Of a DNA stretch of 64,000 bases, positions 31,267 through 41,185 are shown piece after piece. The stretch comes from Melitaea cinxia (taxonomy: Eukaryota; Arthropoda; Insecta; Lepidoptera; Nymphalidae): NCBI RefSeq assembly GCF_905220565.1, contig NC_059416.1:12214001-12278000 (forward strand). The letters run 5' to 3'. Under the pieces are notes generated by a model. It was not told the origin of the DNA. It was given only the letters and a program-made list of their open reading frames with translations, and did no database searches. Position 1 is the first letter of the stretch. Every line of letters begins with the position of its first letter. The position numbers and the translations under genes are program-made.

Positions 31267-32689
31267 TCTATAATATATATAAACGCGAAAGGTCACTCAT
31301 CACGAAATCTCCAAAACTATAACACCTACAAACTTGACATTTGGCAGGTAGGCTCCTTATAGAACGTAGACATCCGCTAAGAACGGATTTTACGAAATTC
31401 GACCCCTAAGGGGGTAAAACGGGGGTTGCAAGTTTGTATGAAAGTCCTATGTTTTTGAAGTAAAAGGCTTGAAATTTAAAATTTATGCTCTATAGATGAT
31501 AAGAAGGTGTTCAAATAATCTATCTTTAGAAATCAACTCCCTTTTGGGGTTAAAACGGGGGATGGTAAGTTTACTCCCTCATCACGAAATCTCCGAAACT
31601 ATAACACCTACAAACTTGAAATTTGGCAGATAAGCTTTTTATAGGGCATAGACATTCGCTAAGAACGGATTTTACGAAATTCGACCCCTAAGAGGGTAAA
31701 ACGGGGGTTGGAAGTTTGTGTGAAAGTCCCGTGTTTTTGAAGTAAGAAACTTGAAATTTAAAATGTATGCTCTTTAGATGGTAGAAAGGTGACCAAATAA
31801 TGTATCTTTAGAAATCAACTCTCTTTTGGAGTCAAAACGGGGGATGGTAGGTTGACTCACTCATCACGAAACCTCCGAAACTATAACAGCTACAAACTTG
31901 GAATTCGGCAGGTAGGTTCCTTATAGGGCGTAGACATCCACTAAGAACTGATTTTACGAAATTCGACCCCTAAGGGGATAAAACGGGGTTTGGAAGTTTG
32001 TATGAAAGTCTTATGTTTTTGAAGTAAGAGACTTGAAATTTAAAATATATGCTCTATAGATGGTGAGGAGGTGTCCAAATAATACATCGTAATCTATATA
32101 TATATATATATAAGAGAAAGGTCACAAACTCACACATCACGAGACCTTAAAAACCACTGGATGGTCTATCCATCCAGGTTGGACAAAGATAAAATTTGGC
32201 AGGGAGGTAGATTATAGTTAGCAGACGTCCGCTAAGAAGGGATTTTACGATATTCCACCGCTAAGGGTATTTAATTGGGTTTGATAGTTGGTATGAAACA
32301 TATACAGCCTGAAAATAAAACTAAAAATGTGGTGTATAGAGAGGTTTTATAAAAATAACTATTAAATTATACTAAATTGTGCCTTTTAAAATGTTACTCA
32401 GTTTGATAAGCATTTCAAGTGACTGAAAAAAATAATTTGCGTTAAACATCTTAATAGTAATACATATCTTCATAACCACGCGGACGTAGTCGCGGGCATC
32501 AGTTAGTGTATTATAAAACCAAGTCCCTAAAAGTGTATGTGATCAATTCGCTCAAAATCTACTGAACGGATTTTCATGCGGTTTCACCATTGGCGAGAAG
32601 GCTCCACCATTGGCAAGAGGAAGGTTTACGGAACGGCTAAGCCGATTTTGATGAGAGTTTCACTGGAAGTTTACCGGGAAAACTTTGTG

Positions 32690-32693
<4 letters not shown>
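31267..32693 (+). mobile_element. Second Helitron pair, joined directly to the first
   Basis: TC at 31267 follows CTAG with no base between. Three 283-bp repeats (about 31301, 31583, 31865) and a second-type start at 32093 repeat the order of the first block. The 3' hairpin is missing: sequence stops at AAAACTTTGTGC, replaced by a TA microsatellite. Confidence 0.75.

Positions 32694-32731
<38 letters not shown>
32694..32731. repeat. TA microsatellite
   Basis: An uninterrupted (TA)n replaces the expected Helitron 3' end. Confidence 0.9.
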
Positions 32732-32733
<2 letters not shown>

Positions 32734-32769
32734 GATAAACATACTTATAAATGATATATATATACACAC

Positions 32770-32850
32770 CTAGACTCGGGGTGGGAATCGAACCCACAAC
32801 CTTCGGAGCAGAAAGCGGGGTCACTACAAACTGCGCTAACGGGCTAGTCA
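32770..32850 (-). repeat. tRNA-derived SINE head, family K
   Basis: On minus: GCCCGTTAGCGCAGTTTGTA (A-box side), TTTCTGCTCCGAAGG and GGGTTCGATTCCCACCCCGA (B box). The same head, diverged, is at 51138-51180 and 58755-58825. Confidence 0.65.
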
Positions 32851-33393
32851 ACCTTAAGGCGAAATAAATGATTTTGTTTCATTCAGAGTCGACAAAGCCA
32901 GTGCTTGTAACTATATAAGTGTGAATCTATCTTAATGAATATACAGTAGGATCGTGGTCACTCATCGTTATTGGATTTGATCGTCCAGTGTGTGAGGGTG
33001 CACGTACGGCGCTATGGAGTGCTCTTGACTAAGTGGAGCGGACTTCACTGACGCTAACGATAACGTCACAGTTTAGACGAGCGCTAATTTTGAGGAATAG
33101 TTGTATTTAGTTGATTATGCACAGCCCTAAAAGTAACATCTCTGTGTTAAAATAAAGATTTTTGAAGTGGAACTTCTTTCAAATCATTTTGATTTGTAGC
33201 TCGATGAAACGCAAATACGTCACGATGAAGAAAGAAATACATAGATGTGTAGGAAAGAATGAGATAGAATACATTACTACTTAGAATACGAAAGCGACAC
33301 GATTTGCATGGTCGGCAAAATATACTACAACAAAAACATAACTAAGAATAAACCCAAGAACCACAATTATTGAAACATTATTTAACAAGTTTT
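32851..33393. other. Unassigned sequence
   Basis: It includes a moderately GC-rich stretch (32970-33080) and AAATAAAGATTTTTGAAGTG near 33150, possibly an old LTR end. No partner copy was seen. Confidence 0.3.
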
Positions 33394-33688
33394 TTTTTTA
33401 TATCACTAGGTCGGCAAACAAGCGTACGGCTCACCTGATGGTAAGATATTACCGTAGCTTATAGACGCCTAATACTACCTAAGCCTATTAATACCAGAAG
33501 CATCGAAAGCGCGTTGCCGACCCAATCCCCAATCCCCCCCCAGGAGCTCTGGTCACCTTACTCACCAACAGGAACACAACACTGCTTGAAAACAGTATTA
33601 TTTAGCTGTGGTCTTCTGTAAGGTCGAGGTACTACCCCAGTCGGGCTGCTCCATATTTTGAGCAGGAAATTCCTGCTGTGCCCTACAT
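33394..33688 (-). repeat. Family G repeat (copy 8)
   Basis: This is a full-length minus-strand copy with a small insertion (ACTACCTAAGCCTATTAATA). Confidence 0.75.
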
Positions 33689-34675
33689 CAGTTAAACTGC
33701 AACAAAAACACAACTAAGAATAAACCCAAGAACCACATTTATTGAGACATTATTTAACAAGTTGAACACTTAATAGTTTTCCAGAAACGAAGCAATTGTC
33801 ATTGAAAGTTTTAACGGTACTCAATTCGAGTTTTCAATTGAAACCCTTCCAACAGATTCGACGAGCGGAAACTCATTCGATACACAGTTTTCTTATGTTT
33901 TTCCGTTAAATACTTCGTTATAGAGTGGAACATTTTGAGGACTTGTAATCGGTGTTTTGTACTTTAGTACAAAATCAAAAATGGCTTTATTCGAATAGGC
34001 TTCAAAAGCAAAATCGAAATTTGTAATTTTACATGTGAAATTTTAATTAGCGTCAAATAAACTTAGCGCTAAACGACCATGGGTAGACTGGCAGAGATCT
34101 CTTTTAGCGATAAGTTCGCCCTTGCCAACATCCCTTGTATAAATGATTTGTGATTATGTTCTTTTAAAGGGCAATAAAGAATAATACTAAGTGAAGCTGT
34201 CACCGATTCGAAATGTTCTTCAGATAAAGAATAGGCATGAAGCTCCACTGTTACTTTTATAAATTGTCTGTAACATGTAATTTTTCAATTTTTTTAATAA
34301 AAATGAATCCCTTATCGTGTAGCTAAGCTTAAGTTGCTAAAACTCGCCAACAACTGAACGAATTCGGTTTAATCTTTTTCAAGTTTTCTAATATTTTGTG
34401 GAAGGTTCGTATGGAAAGAAAATTAGAAAAATAGCGCAGAAAATGTATAAAAGTTAAGAAAAAATAAAGATTTCTTTTAGTTTACGTTTTTAGCAGTTCA
34501 GAAAACAGGACAAATAAAATTGGATCAGAGAGTTATTTGAAAAAATAGTGAGAAGTATAATGTTAATACTTTATAAACTTAAGAGTTAGTTAATTATGAG
34601 TGTTTTAATTTCAAGCGTTACAAGTTCGAATATAAATTTATGAAGTAAATTTTTTTTACGCAGGCTTGATTTGGG
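33689..34675. other. No gene; LINE scrap and direct repeat
   Basis: AACTAAGAATAAACCCAAGA and the following bases occur both at 33340-33390 and 33710-33765, flanking the family G copy. 33968-34045 is a family L scrap (TTATTCGAATAGGCTTCAAA). The rest is unremarkable. Confidence 0.45.
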
Positions 34676-34895
34676 CAGTAAGCTGGTGAATGCGTGACGA
34701 GAGTGTTACGAAAAGTGTGATCAGGCGAGGCGAACGGATCAAGAAAGAGTGGCTCGAGCACACATTTTATCACACATATTCTCTCTTCCTCTCATAGCCA
34801 GTTACATTTCGTATATCTAAGACACAGTGCAGGCCTATTGTGCAGGCCTCTTGCTGTAGAAATTTTACTTCGTTCGTGCGGTTTAAAGCACTTTC
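34676..34895 (+). repeat. Repeat family X (copy 2)
   Basis: This is the longest copy, AGCTGGTGAATGCGTGACGA to GTGCGGTTTAAAGCAC, with a GTGCAGGCCT repeat not seen at 24410. Confidence 0.5.
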
Positions 34896-34989
34896 ATTTT
34901 TATTTTATTTTATTGGTTAAATATATAAGATTTCACGAAACAACTCATAAGAAAAGAACACTGATTTCATTAAACGTATATTTTTATTC

Positions 34990-35185
34990 GCTTTGAAATA
35001 CACAGGACGAAGACAAGCAGCAGCGTCTTCGGTACGTCAAAGCCAGCCCTGTGGTCACCAACCCGCCTGCCCAGCGTGGTGACTATGAGCAAAATACATG
35101 AGTTCACGCCATTTTTGGCGTAAACTTGTGGAGGCCTATGTTCAATTGTGGACTGCGAAAGGCTGATGTGATGATGATAATGTGA
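34990..35185 (+). mobile_element. LINE tail, family R (copy 7)
   Basis: Truncated at GCTTTGAAATACACAGGAC, with a broken GATGATGATAATGTGATG tail. Confidence 0.65.
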
Positions 35186-35227
35186 TGACATTTTTTATAC
35201 TACTTGGGTAACAAAACACCATCTATT

Positions 35228-35440
35228 AAGAATTACTAAACGCTTCGCACTCAACGGATCCCCCAGTAGGATTTCTCCCATGTTGGGGGTCCGGAAACAC
35301 ATACAATACACAAACACAACGCTCAAACCACGACTAACATCTATATGGTCGATACAAATGTCTGTCATGAGCGGGAATCGAACCCGCGACCGCCAGCGCA
35401 ATAGCCAGTGCTATTACCGCTGCGCCAACGCGTCTATATT
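35228..35440 (-). repeat. tRNA-headed SINE, family C (copy)
   Basis: The minus-strand counterpart of 20262-20487. Its head is TTGGCGCAGCGGTAATAGCA with GGTTCGATTCCCGCTCATGA. Confidence 0.75.
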
Positions 35441-35496
35441 TATAATGTATTCCATCTAATATTAAAAATTATTATTTTAAATTTCCATGGTTAACA

Positions 35497-35672
35497 TTAT
35501 TTGAATTCGATTTATCGGGATTTATACCATGTACCTTTTTATCTTTGAGCCTCCGATATTTCGAAAAAAACAGTTCTTCAGTGACCATGGCGCATGCAAC
35601 TGCGCCGAAATATCGGAGGCTCAAAGATAAAAAGGTACATGGTATAAATCCCGATAAATCGAATTCAAATAA
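35497..35672. repeat. Perfect palindrome, 67-bp arms and 42-bp spacer
   Basis: Arms 35497-35563 and 35606-35672 are exact reverse complements. The spacer holds GTGACCAT, a GGCGCA/TGCGCC stem-loop and CGAAATATCGG at the arm junction. The motif recurs at 14322-14349. It may be an inverted pair of Penelope-like terminal repeats, but that is unproven. Confidence 0.85.
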
Positions 35673-36017
35673 AAATTATTATGCCAAATAAATAAATGTT
35701 AATACAATCTTCAAATTATAATCTTTTAATCAATACAATATTTTGAAGAAAGAAAACCGGTGAAGTTTAAATCGCTATAAGCAAAGAAAACGAAAATTCC
35801 AACACGAAATCCTTACCAACGTACAACATAAAGGCCTCACGATAATCCACTTAGCTTATCAAATTTCATCTCGCGTTCACGACGTACCACCTTAACACGA
35901 TAATCCTTATGGATCAAACGTACTTACAAAGTGAGGTTGGGTGAATGTGGTTACTTGTAACGTGTGGTCACACAATTGTGACAAAACTACTTTCTTACTA
36001 CGTAACTGTAAAAATAT
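35673..36017. other. No recognised feature
   Basis: AT-rich DNA between the palindrome and a LINE remnant. Confidence 0.4.
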
Positions 36018-36191
36018 TAACTTTTATCGAGTTTTTTTTCGCTAGTACATTCTTGATCCGTACAGCCAAAGAATGGAACTCTCTACCAGCATCTGTGTTT
36101 CTAGAAAACTATAAGCGTGCTCCATCTTAGACCGCATTTTCACTTATCATCAGGTGAAATAGTGGTCAAGCCTATCATTGTATAAAAAAAA
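36018..36191 (+). pseudogene. Jockey-like LINE reverse transcriptase C terminus and 3' end
   Basis: The end of the open frame reads RTAKEWNSLPASVFLENYK, the conserved last segment of jockey/CR1-type reverse transcriptases (LWNSLP motif), stopping at 36130. The 60-bp 3' UTR contains TCATCAGGTGAAATAGTGG and an A-run (36183-36191). Upstream domains are absent, consistent with 5' truncation. The UTR end resembles the 3' end of family G repeats. Confidence 0.6.
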
Positions 36192-36195
36192 GAGG

Positions 36196-36560
36196 TAAGA
36201 CAAAACGGTAAATTTCGTGCTCAAAGTCTGGAGCAGCCCAACTGGGGAACTCGACCTTACAGACGATCATCATCATCATCATCATCATCATTCCAGGCTA
36301 TTGCAGTCCACTGCTGGACATAGGCCTCCACAAGTTCGCGCCAAAAATGCGTGAACTCATGTGTGTTGCCCATAGTCACCACGCTGAGCAGACGATTACT
36401 GCTAAATAATACTCCTCAATCAATGTTGTGTTCATATGATGAGTAAGTTGGCAATAGCTCCTGGAATTAAGGGTATGGTCAGAAACGCTTTTGTGGTGCT
36501 TCTTGTGCTGCAGGTGTCTATAGGCTACGGTAATCGCTTGCCATCAGGTGAGCTGTAAGC
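36196..36560 (+). repeat. Family G repeat (copy 9), split by a LINE tail
   Basis: The left part ends CCTTACAGACGAT. The right part restarts CAGACGATTACTGCTAAAT, continuing the same copy to GGTGAGCTGTAAGCTTG. Confidence 0.7.
36268..36388 (-). mobile_element. LINE tail, family R (copy 8)
   Basis: A 121-bp minus-strand tail with (ATC)n on plus, flanked by CAGACGAT on both sides (36260-36267 and 36389-36396). Confidence 0.75.
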
Positions 36561-36972
36561 TTGTTTGTTGCTAACATCCTTCAGTACCAATGTTTACTAC
36601 TCGTCAGGTTTACTAATTTTCCTTCGGAGAGACAAAATTAAAGGCGTTACTGCTGGTTACTATCATAAGCAGAATCATCTGCTGAACCATGAGAAAAGCA
36701 ACTATAATGTTCTAATAGTCAAAAAACAAAAAGTGCATAATTATATTTATGTTAGGTTCTTAACTCGAACGATCAATAGAACGCGTTTTAAATCTGAATG
36801 ACGGCAGAGTTGAATGCTATGCTGTTAGAAGGCACTACGCCTCATAAAGCCAGACAGTACACCTAGGAGGGTGAAAGAAGGGCAAGTGTGTTGTTTGAAA
36901 GGAGGGTGCAAAAGGGTCAATTGTTATTCGAAATACAAAATAAATATGTTAATTTAAAATTTATCTGTTTTA
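36561..36972. other. No supported feature
   Basis: The 78-codon frame at 36565-36801 has no recognisable domain and composition like its surroundings. Confidence 0.35.
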
Positions 36973-37569
36973 AACGACTTAAAAAAGGAGGAGGTTATTC
37001 AATTCGACCGTATATATACAGGGTGTCCCAGAAATCAACGTCAAGCCGGCAATGAGCGATAGGCCAATTGATGGTGGTTATCAGAAAAATAAGAAAAAAA
37101 ATATTTATGAATAATTTAAAAAAATAATGGCTTTTTAAAAAAAATCGAGAAATTGACACCCTGTGACAGTCTTTCAAACTTTGTGACTAGAAACCTTGAC
37201 TATGCTTTGTTTTTTTTTGTGTAACGGGTCCCTGAATAACTGTTTTATTAATTGTAATCTAAAATTAATACAAAACTGCCTCAGCTTTAGAAAAACACCA
37301 TTTTATTGCGCAACCATTACGCAAAAAAGATAACAACATCTATCTTTATGTGACTGTCTTGTAAAAAAAATGTACTACGCTCTTTTGGCAAGTGGCTTTA
37401 AAAGATGGCGCATTTAGTCTGGATTCTAAAATGGTACTACATTTAGTAGTTTACACTTATAATTCGGTAGGAAAAAAATGTAAACCAAATGAAAGTTAAT
37501 TATTTTTATATCACTCAAATTGCTATGGACCGCGTTTGAGTACGAATGCTATAATATAGTGACCCTATT

Positions 37570-38484
37570 GTGCCGTGTGTGAGCGAGACAGACAGTCCCA
37601 ACCAAGTGACTAGTGAGGGAAGACCGAATACTTCTAATGAAGACATGGTCTTGCAAGAAGTCAGTTACGACCCGAGTACCTCAGTCCGTTTAATTGAAGC
37701 AAGGACGGGGGTGTCAAAAAGTACAGCACACCGAATTTTAAAGAGAAACGAGTTTCACCCGTACCATGTACAACGAGTACAAAGTCTCCTGCCCCAGGAT
37801 TACCCTGCAAGGCTTGCATTTTGTCAAACGATGTTGCAAAAGTATAGGGAAGATCCGCAATTTTTAAACAAAATTCTATGGTCCGATGAATCTACCCTAA
37901 AAAGAGACGGATACATGAATCTGCATAATCTGCACGAGTGGCATTTGGAAAATCCACACTTAATGCGAGAAGATCGATCTCAGTATCGCTTTAAAATAAA
38001 TATGTGGACCGGCATTTTAAATGGAAAAATTATTGGGCCATTCGAGTTACCAGAAAATTTGACCGGCGAGGTTTATCTGGATTTTATAGAAAACCATTTA
38101 CCAAATTTACTGGAAGACGTCTCACTTGACATTTACCGAAGCATTTGGTTTCAACAAGATGGCTGCCCAGCACATTATACTCGCTCAGTCAGAGAATTTC
38201 TCGATCTAGAATACCGAGGTAGATGGATAGGACGGTCTGGTCCAATTTCGTGGCCAGCCCGTTCACCGGACTTAAATCCAGTCGACTTCTTTTACTGGGG
38301 AACGTTAAAAGAAAAAGTATATTCTAAACCACGTCAAAGTTTAAACGAATTACGAGAAAAAATTGCGGCAGCTGTTGAAGAGATCAACTCGAAAAGGTAC
38401 GCTCGTCTTGTAAACCGCTCTTTTTTAAGAAGATGTAGGGCTTGCATTTCGGCCGAAGGCAAACAATTCGAACATTTGTTATGA
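37570..38484 (+). pseudogene. Rosa-type (DD41D) mariner transposase, N-terminally truncated
   Basis: The transposase cuts and pastes mariner DNA at TA sites. The frame keeps a second helix-turn-helix (SVRLIEARTGVSKSTAHRIL) and the catalytic core: WSDEST (first D), FQQDGCPAHYT (second D) and SPDLNPVDFFYWG (third D), with 41 residues between the second and third D. DD41D defines the rosa subfamily. The open frame is 304 codons from a GTG; the first in-frame ATG is at 37648, leaving 278 residues. Relatives have about 340, so the first DNA-binding helix set is missing. The frame starts inside the left inverted repeat, which explains the loss. No stops interrupt the rest. Activity in trans is doubtful. 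Confidence 0.85.
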
Positions 38485-38576
38485 ATGAATAAACTTTGAT
38501 TCCAATAACTGAATTTTATTTCAACCGTATTTTTTTTGTCCTAATTTAGGTAACAGTCTTCTAAGTCTAGTGCCAC

Positions 38577-38770
38577 TGTCTCGCTCACACACGACACAAT
38601 AGGGTCACTATATTATAGCATTTGTACTCAAACGCGGTCCATAGCAATTAGAGTGATATAAAAATAATTAACCTTCATTTGGTTTACATTTTTTTTCTAC
38701 CGAATGTTAGGTGTAGTCTCCTAAGTGTACTGCCATTTTAGAATCCAGACTAAATGCGCCACCTTTTCAC
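38577..38770 (+). repeat. Extra partial copy of the inner right arm
   Basis: CTCACACACGACACAATAGG through GACTAAATGCGCCACC repeats 38784-38970 in the same orientation with about one mismatch per ten bases, so it is older than the near-identical arms. Confidence 0.75.
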
Positions 38771-39419
38771 AATACTATGACTGTCTGTCTCGCTCACACA
38801 CGGCACAATAGGGTCACTATATTATAGCATTCGTACTCAAACGCGGTCCATAGCAATTTGAGTGATATAAAAATAATTAACTTTCATTTGGTTTACATTT
38901 TTTTCCTACCGAATTATAAGTGTAAACTACTAAATGTAGTACCATTTTAGAATCCAGACTAAATGCGCCATCTTTTAAAGCCACTTGCCAAAAGAGCGTA
39001 GTACATTTTTTTTACAAGACAGTCACATAAAGATAGATGTTGTTATCTTTTTTGCGTAATGGTTGCGCAATAAAATGGTGTTTTTCTAAAGCTGAGGCAT
39101 TTTTGTATTAATTTTAGATTACAATTAATAAAACAGTTATTCAGGGACCCGTTACACAAAAAAAAACAAAGCATAGTCAAGGTTTCTAGTCACAAAGTTT
39201 GAAAGACTGTTACAGGGTGTCAATTTCTCGATTTTTTTTAAAAAGCCATTATTTTTTTAAATTATTCATAAATATTTTTTTTCTTATTTTTCTGATAACC
39301 ACCATCAATTGGCCTATCGCTCATTGCCGGCTTGACGTTGATTTCTGGGACACCCTGTATACATATATATACGGTCAGGTATATATATACGGTATTGTGA
39401 CTGAATCTGTACCATTAAT

Positions 39420-40015
39420 TCTAGAATACAATCAAATTCATTTTGCACACCATCGTTGGTGTGTTTAAACCCTTACAATATTTACAAAGGCTTAATACGC
39501 GCTACCTTTTTACACAAACATTGTTATTTTTTTATATGATTGAATCGTCAGCTTAGCAAACAGGAGCTATTCGAAATGAACGTGAATGCAAGGTATTTTT
39601 AGAAATACTTGTTAGGCTTTATTATACTTAAGGATATAAGCTAACAATCTTTTTCGAACCTTAAAGGTTGAATCAATCAGTTAATCAATCTCCGTATGTG
39701 TTCCATTCTTCGTGTCATTGGCGCAATTATCTGAGTTATTTTGGCACTACGAAAGGTTAGAAATGTGAATAAATTAACTAATAATACACTAATTATTTCA
39801 GGGAATATAGAATTGAATAATTATTTTTGTGTTGGATAGGTAATTTTTCTATGTTGTTTCCTATAATTAAATCCAGTAAAACGGAGGGGTACAGTTACAT
39901 AAGTGGATCAATAACTAATACCTTTTCGTTCGATAATTATCAAAATATTGATTTTTTGAAACTGAACAGTTAAAATTATAATACCGATCCAATATACCAG
40001 TAAATTTATATACTA
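39420..40015. other. AT-rich DNA, nothing recognised
   Basis: No ORF of interest and no repeat family identified. Confidence 0.4.
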
Positions 40016-40346
40016 CTAGCTATGCCCGCGACTTTGTCCGCGTGGAATTTAACAAAAAAGTTGTTGTCCAGTTCGCAGAGTTATAAAATAAATACATTTC
40101 TAAAATGAAAGTAGCCTAAGTTACTCCTTACTACATCAGCTATCTGTCAGACTGTCAGTAAAAGTCCCGTCAAAATCGGTTCCAGCCGTTTCAGAGATTA
40201 GCCGGAACAAACAAACAGACAGACAGACAAAATTGTAAAAAATGGCATTTTGGTATATGTACCGTGTATACATTCACATGCATTTAGTAAAAAGCGGTTA
40301 TTTTAATATTACAAACAGGCACTCCAATTTTATTTATTTGTATAGA
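40016..40346 (-). mobile_element. Complete small non-autonomous Helitron
   Basis: CTAG is at 40016-40019, the TC end at 40346, flanks A and T. It matches 3288-3599 with small insertions. Confidence 0.8.
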
Positions 40347-40660
40347 TTTTTGATTGATAATAGTTACATTAATTATGATGTTAGTAATATTAGTAAAACC
40401 TGGCCTACGTTAAGTAGCTGAAAGGGTAGCAAAATCTGGAAGAAAAGATACAAGAAAGAAGTGGATTTCTTTTGCACGATGAGATGAAACGTGTCGGGCC
40501 TTGAACCTGAAAATATATTTCGGAAGCAACGCCATGCCTATCCTAACAGCACCTCAACCTTCATTAGTGACTTATTGACAAACGGATTACTTACCTGATT
40601 ACAAAATCTTATCTTACACGTAGTTATGCATTATGTTTGTTTGTAGACTGTTTACTTGCT

Positions 40661-40925
40661 GAGGTAGAGTACAGCAAGAAATATCTTGCTCAAAATCTAG
40701 AGCAGCCCGGCTAGTAGTACCTCTACCTTACAGAAGATCTCACCAAAATAAATCTGCTCAAGGGTAGTGTTGTGTTTCTGTGAGTAAGGTGGGCAGAGCT
40801 CTTCGGTAAGGTTGTTGGTCGGCAACGTGGTTGCGACGCTTCTGATAGTTGCAGGCGTCTATAACCTACGATAGCTTTCGCTTACCATCAAGTGGGTAGT
40901 AAGCTTGTTTGCCGACTTAATCGTA
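40661..40925 (+). repeat. Family G repeat (copy 10)
   Basis: Diverged but full-length, from GAGGTAGAGTACAGCAAGAA to GTTTGCCGACTTAATC. 40347-40660 holds nothing recognised. Confidence 0.65.
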
Positions 40926-40947
40926 CATAGAATTTTTAGTGGGTGTC

Positions 40948-41180
40948 GACCTTACAAAGCCGACCGATGGTGGGATAACCATCCAACTGCTGGCTTTGAA
41001 ATACACCGAAGACGGGCAGCAGCGTCTTCGGTGCGACAAAGCAAACCCTGCAGTTACTAACCCGCCTGCGCGACATCGTGACTATGGACAACACACATGA
41101 GTTCGCGCTATTTTCGGCGTGAACTTGTGGAGGCCTGTGTCCAGCAGTGGACTGTGATAGGCTGAAATGATGATGATGAT
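40948..41180 (+). mobile_element. LINE tail, family R (copy 9)
   Basis: Begins GTCGACCTTACAAAGCCGAC and ends in TGATGATGATGATGA. Confidence 0.7.
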
Positions 41181-41185
41181 GAGAA

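Larger units (their letters stand above)
37019..39357 (+). mobile_element. Mariner element with 579-bp inverted repeats
   Basis: The ends are CAGGGTGTCCCAGAAATCAA on the left and its complement on the right, each flanked by TA, the Tc1/mariner target. The arms are 37019-37597 and 38779-39357, equal in length with only a few mismatches. Normal mariner inverted repeats are about 30 bp. The unique middle holds a transposase fragment and a partial extra copy of the right arm. Confidence 0.8.
36973..39415 (+). repeat. Family P remnant carrying the mariner foldback
   Basis: AAAAAAGGAGGAGGTTATTC and AATTCGACCGTATATA form the family P start, interrupted at its TATATA run. Similar TATACGGT repeats follow the element at 39360-39400. 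Confidence 0.5.

Noticed and set aside
29528..32693. CRISPR-like or satellite array
   Set aside because: Units of about 283 bp without spacers lie inside Helitron ends in a eukaryotic sequence.
36995..39468. Mirrored 60- and 89-codon frames near 37.0 and 39.2 kb
   Set aside because: They are the outer parts of the mariner inverted repeats read in opposite directions.
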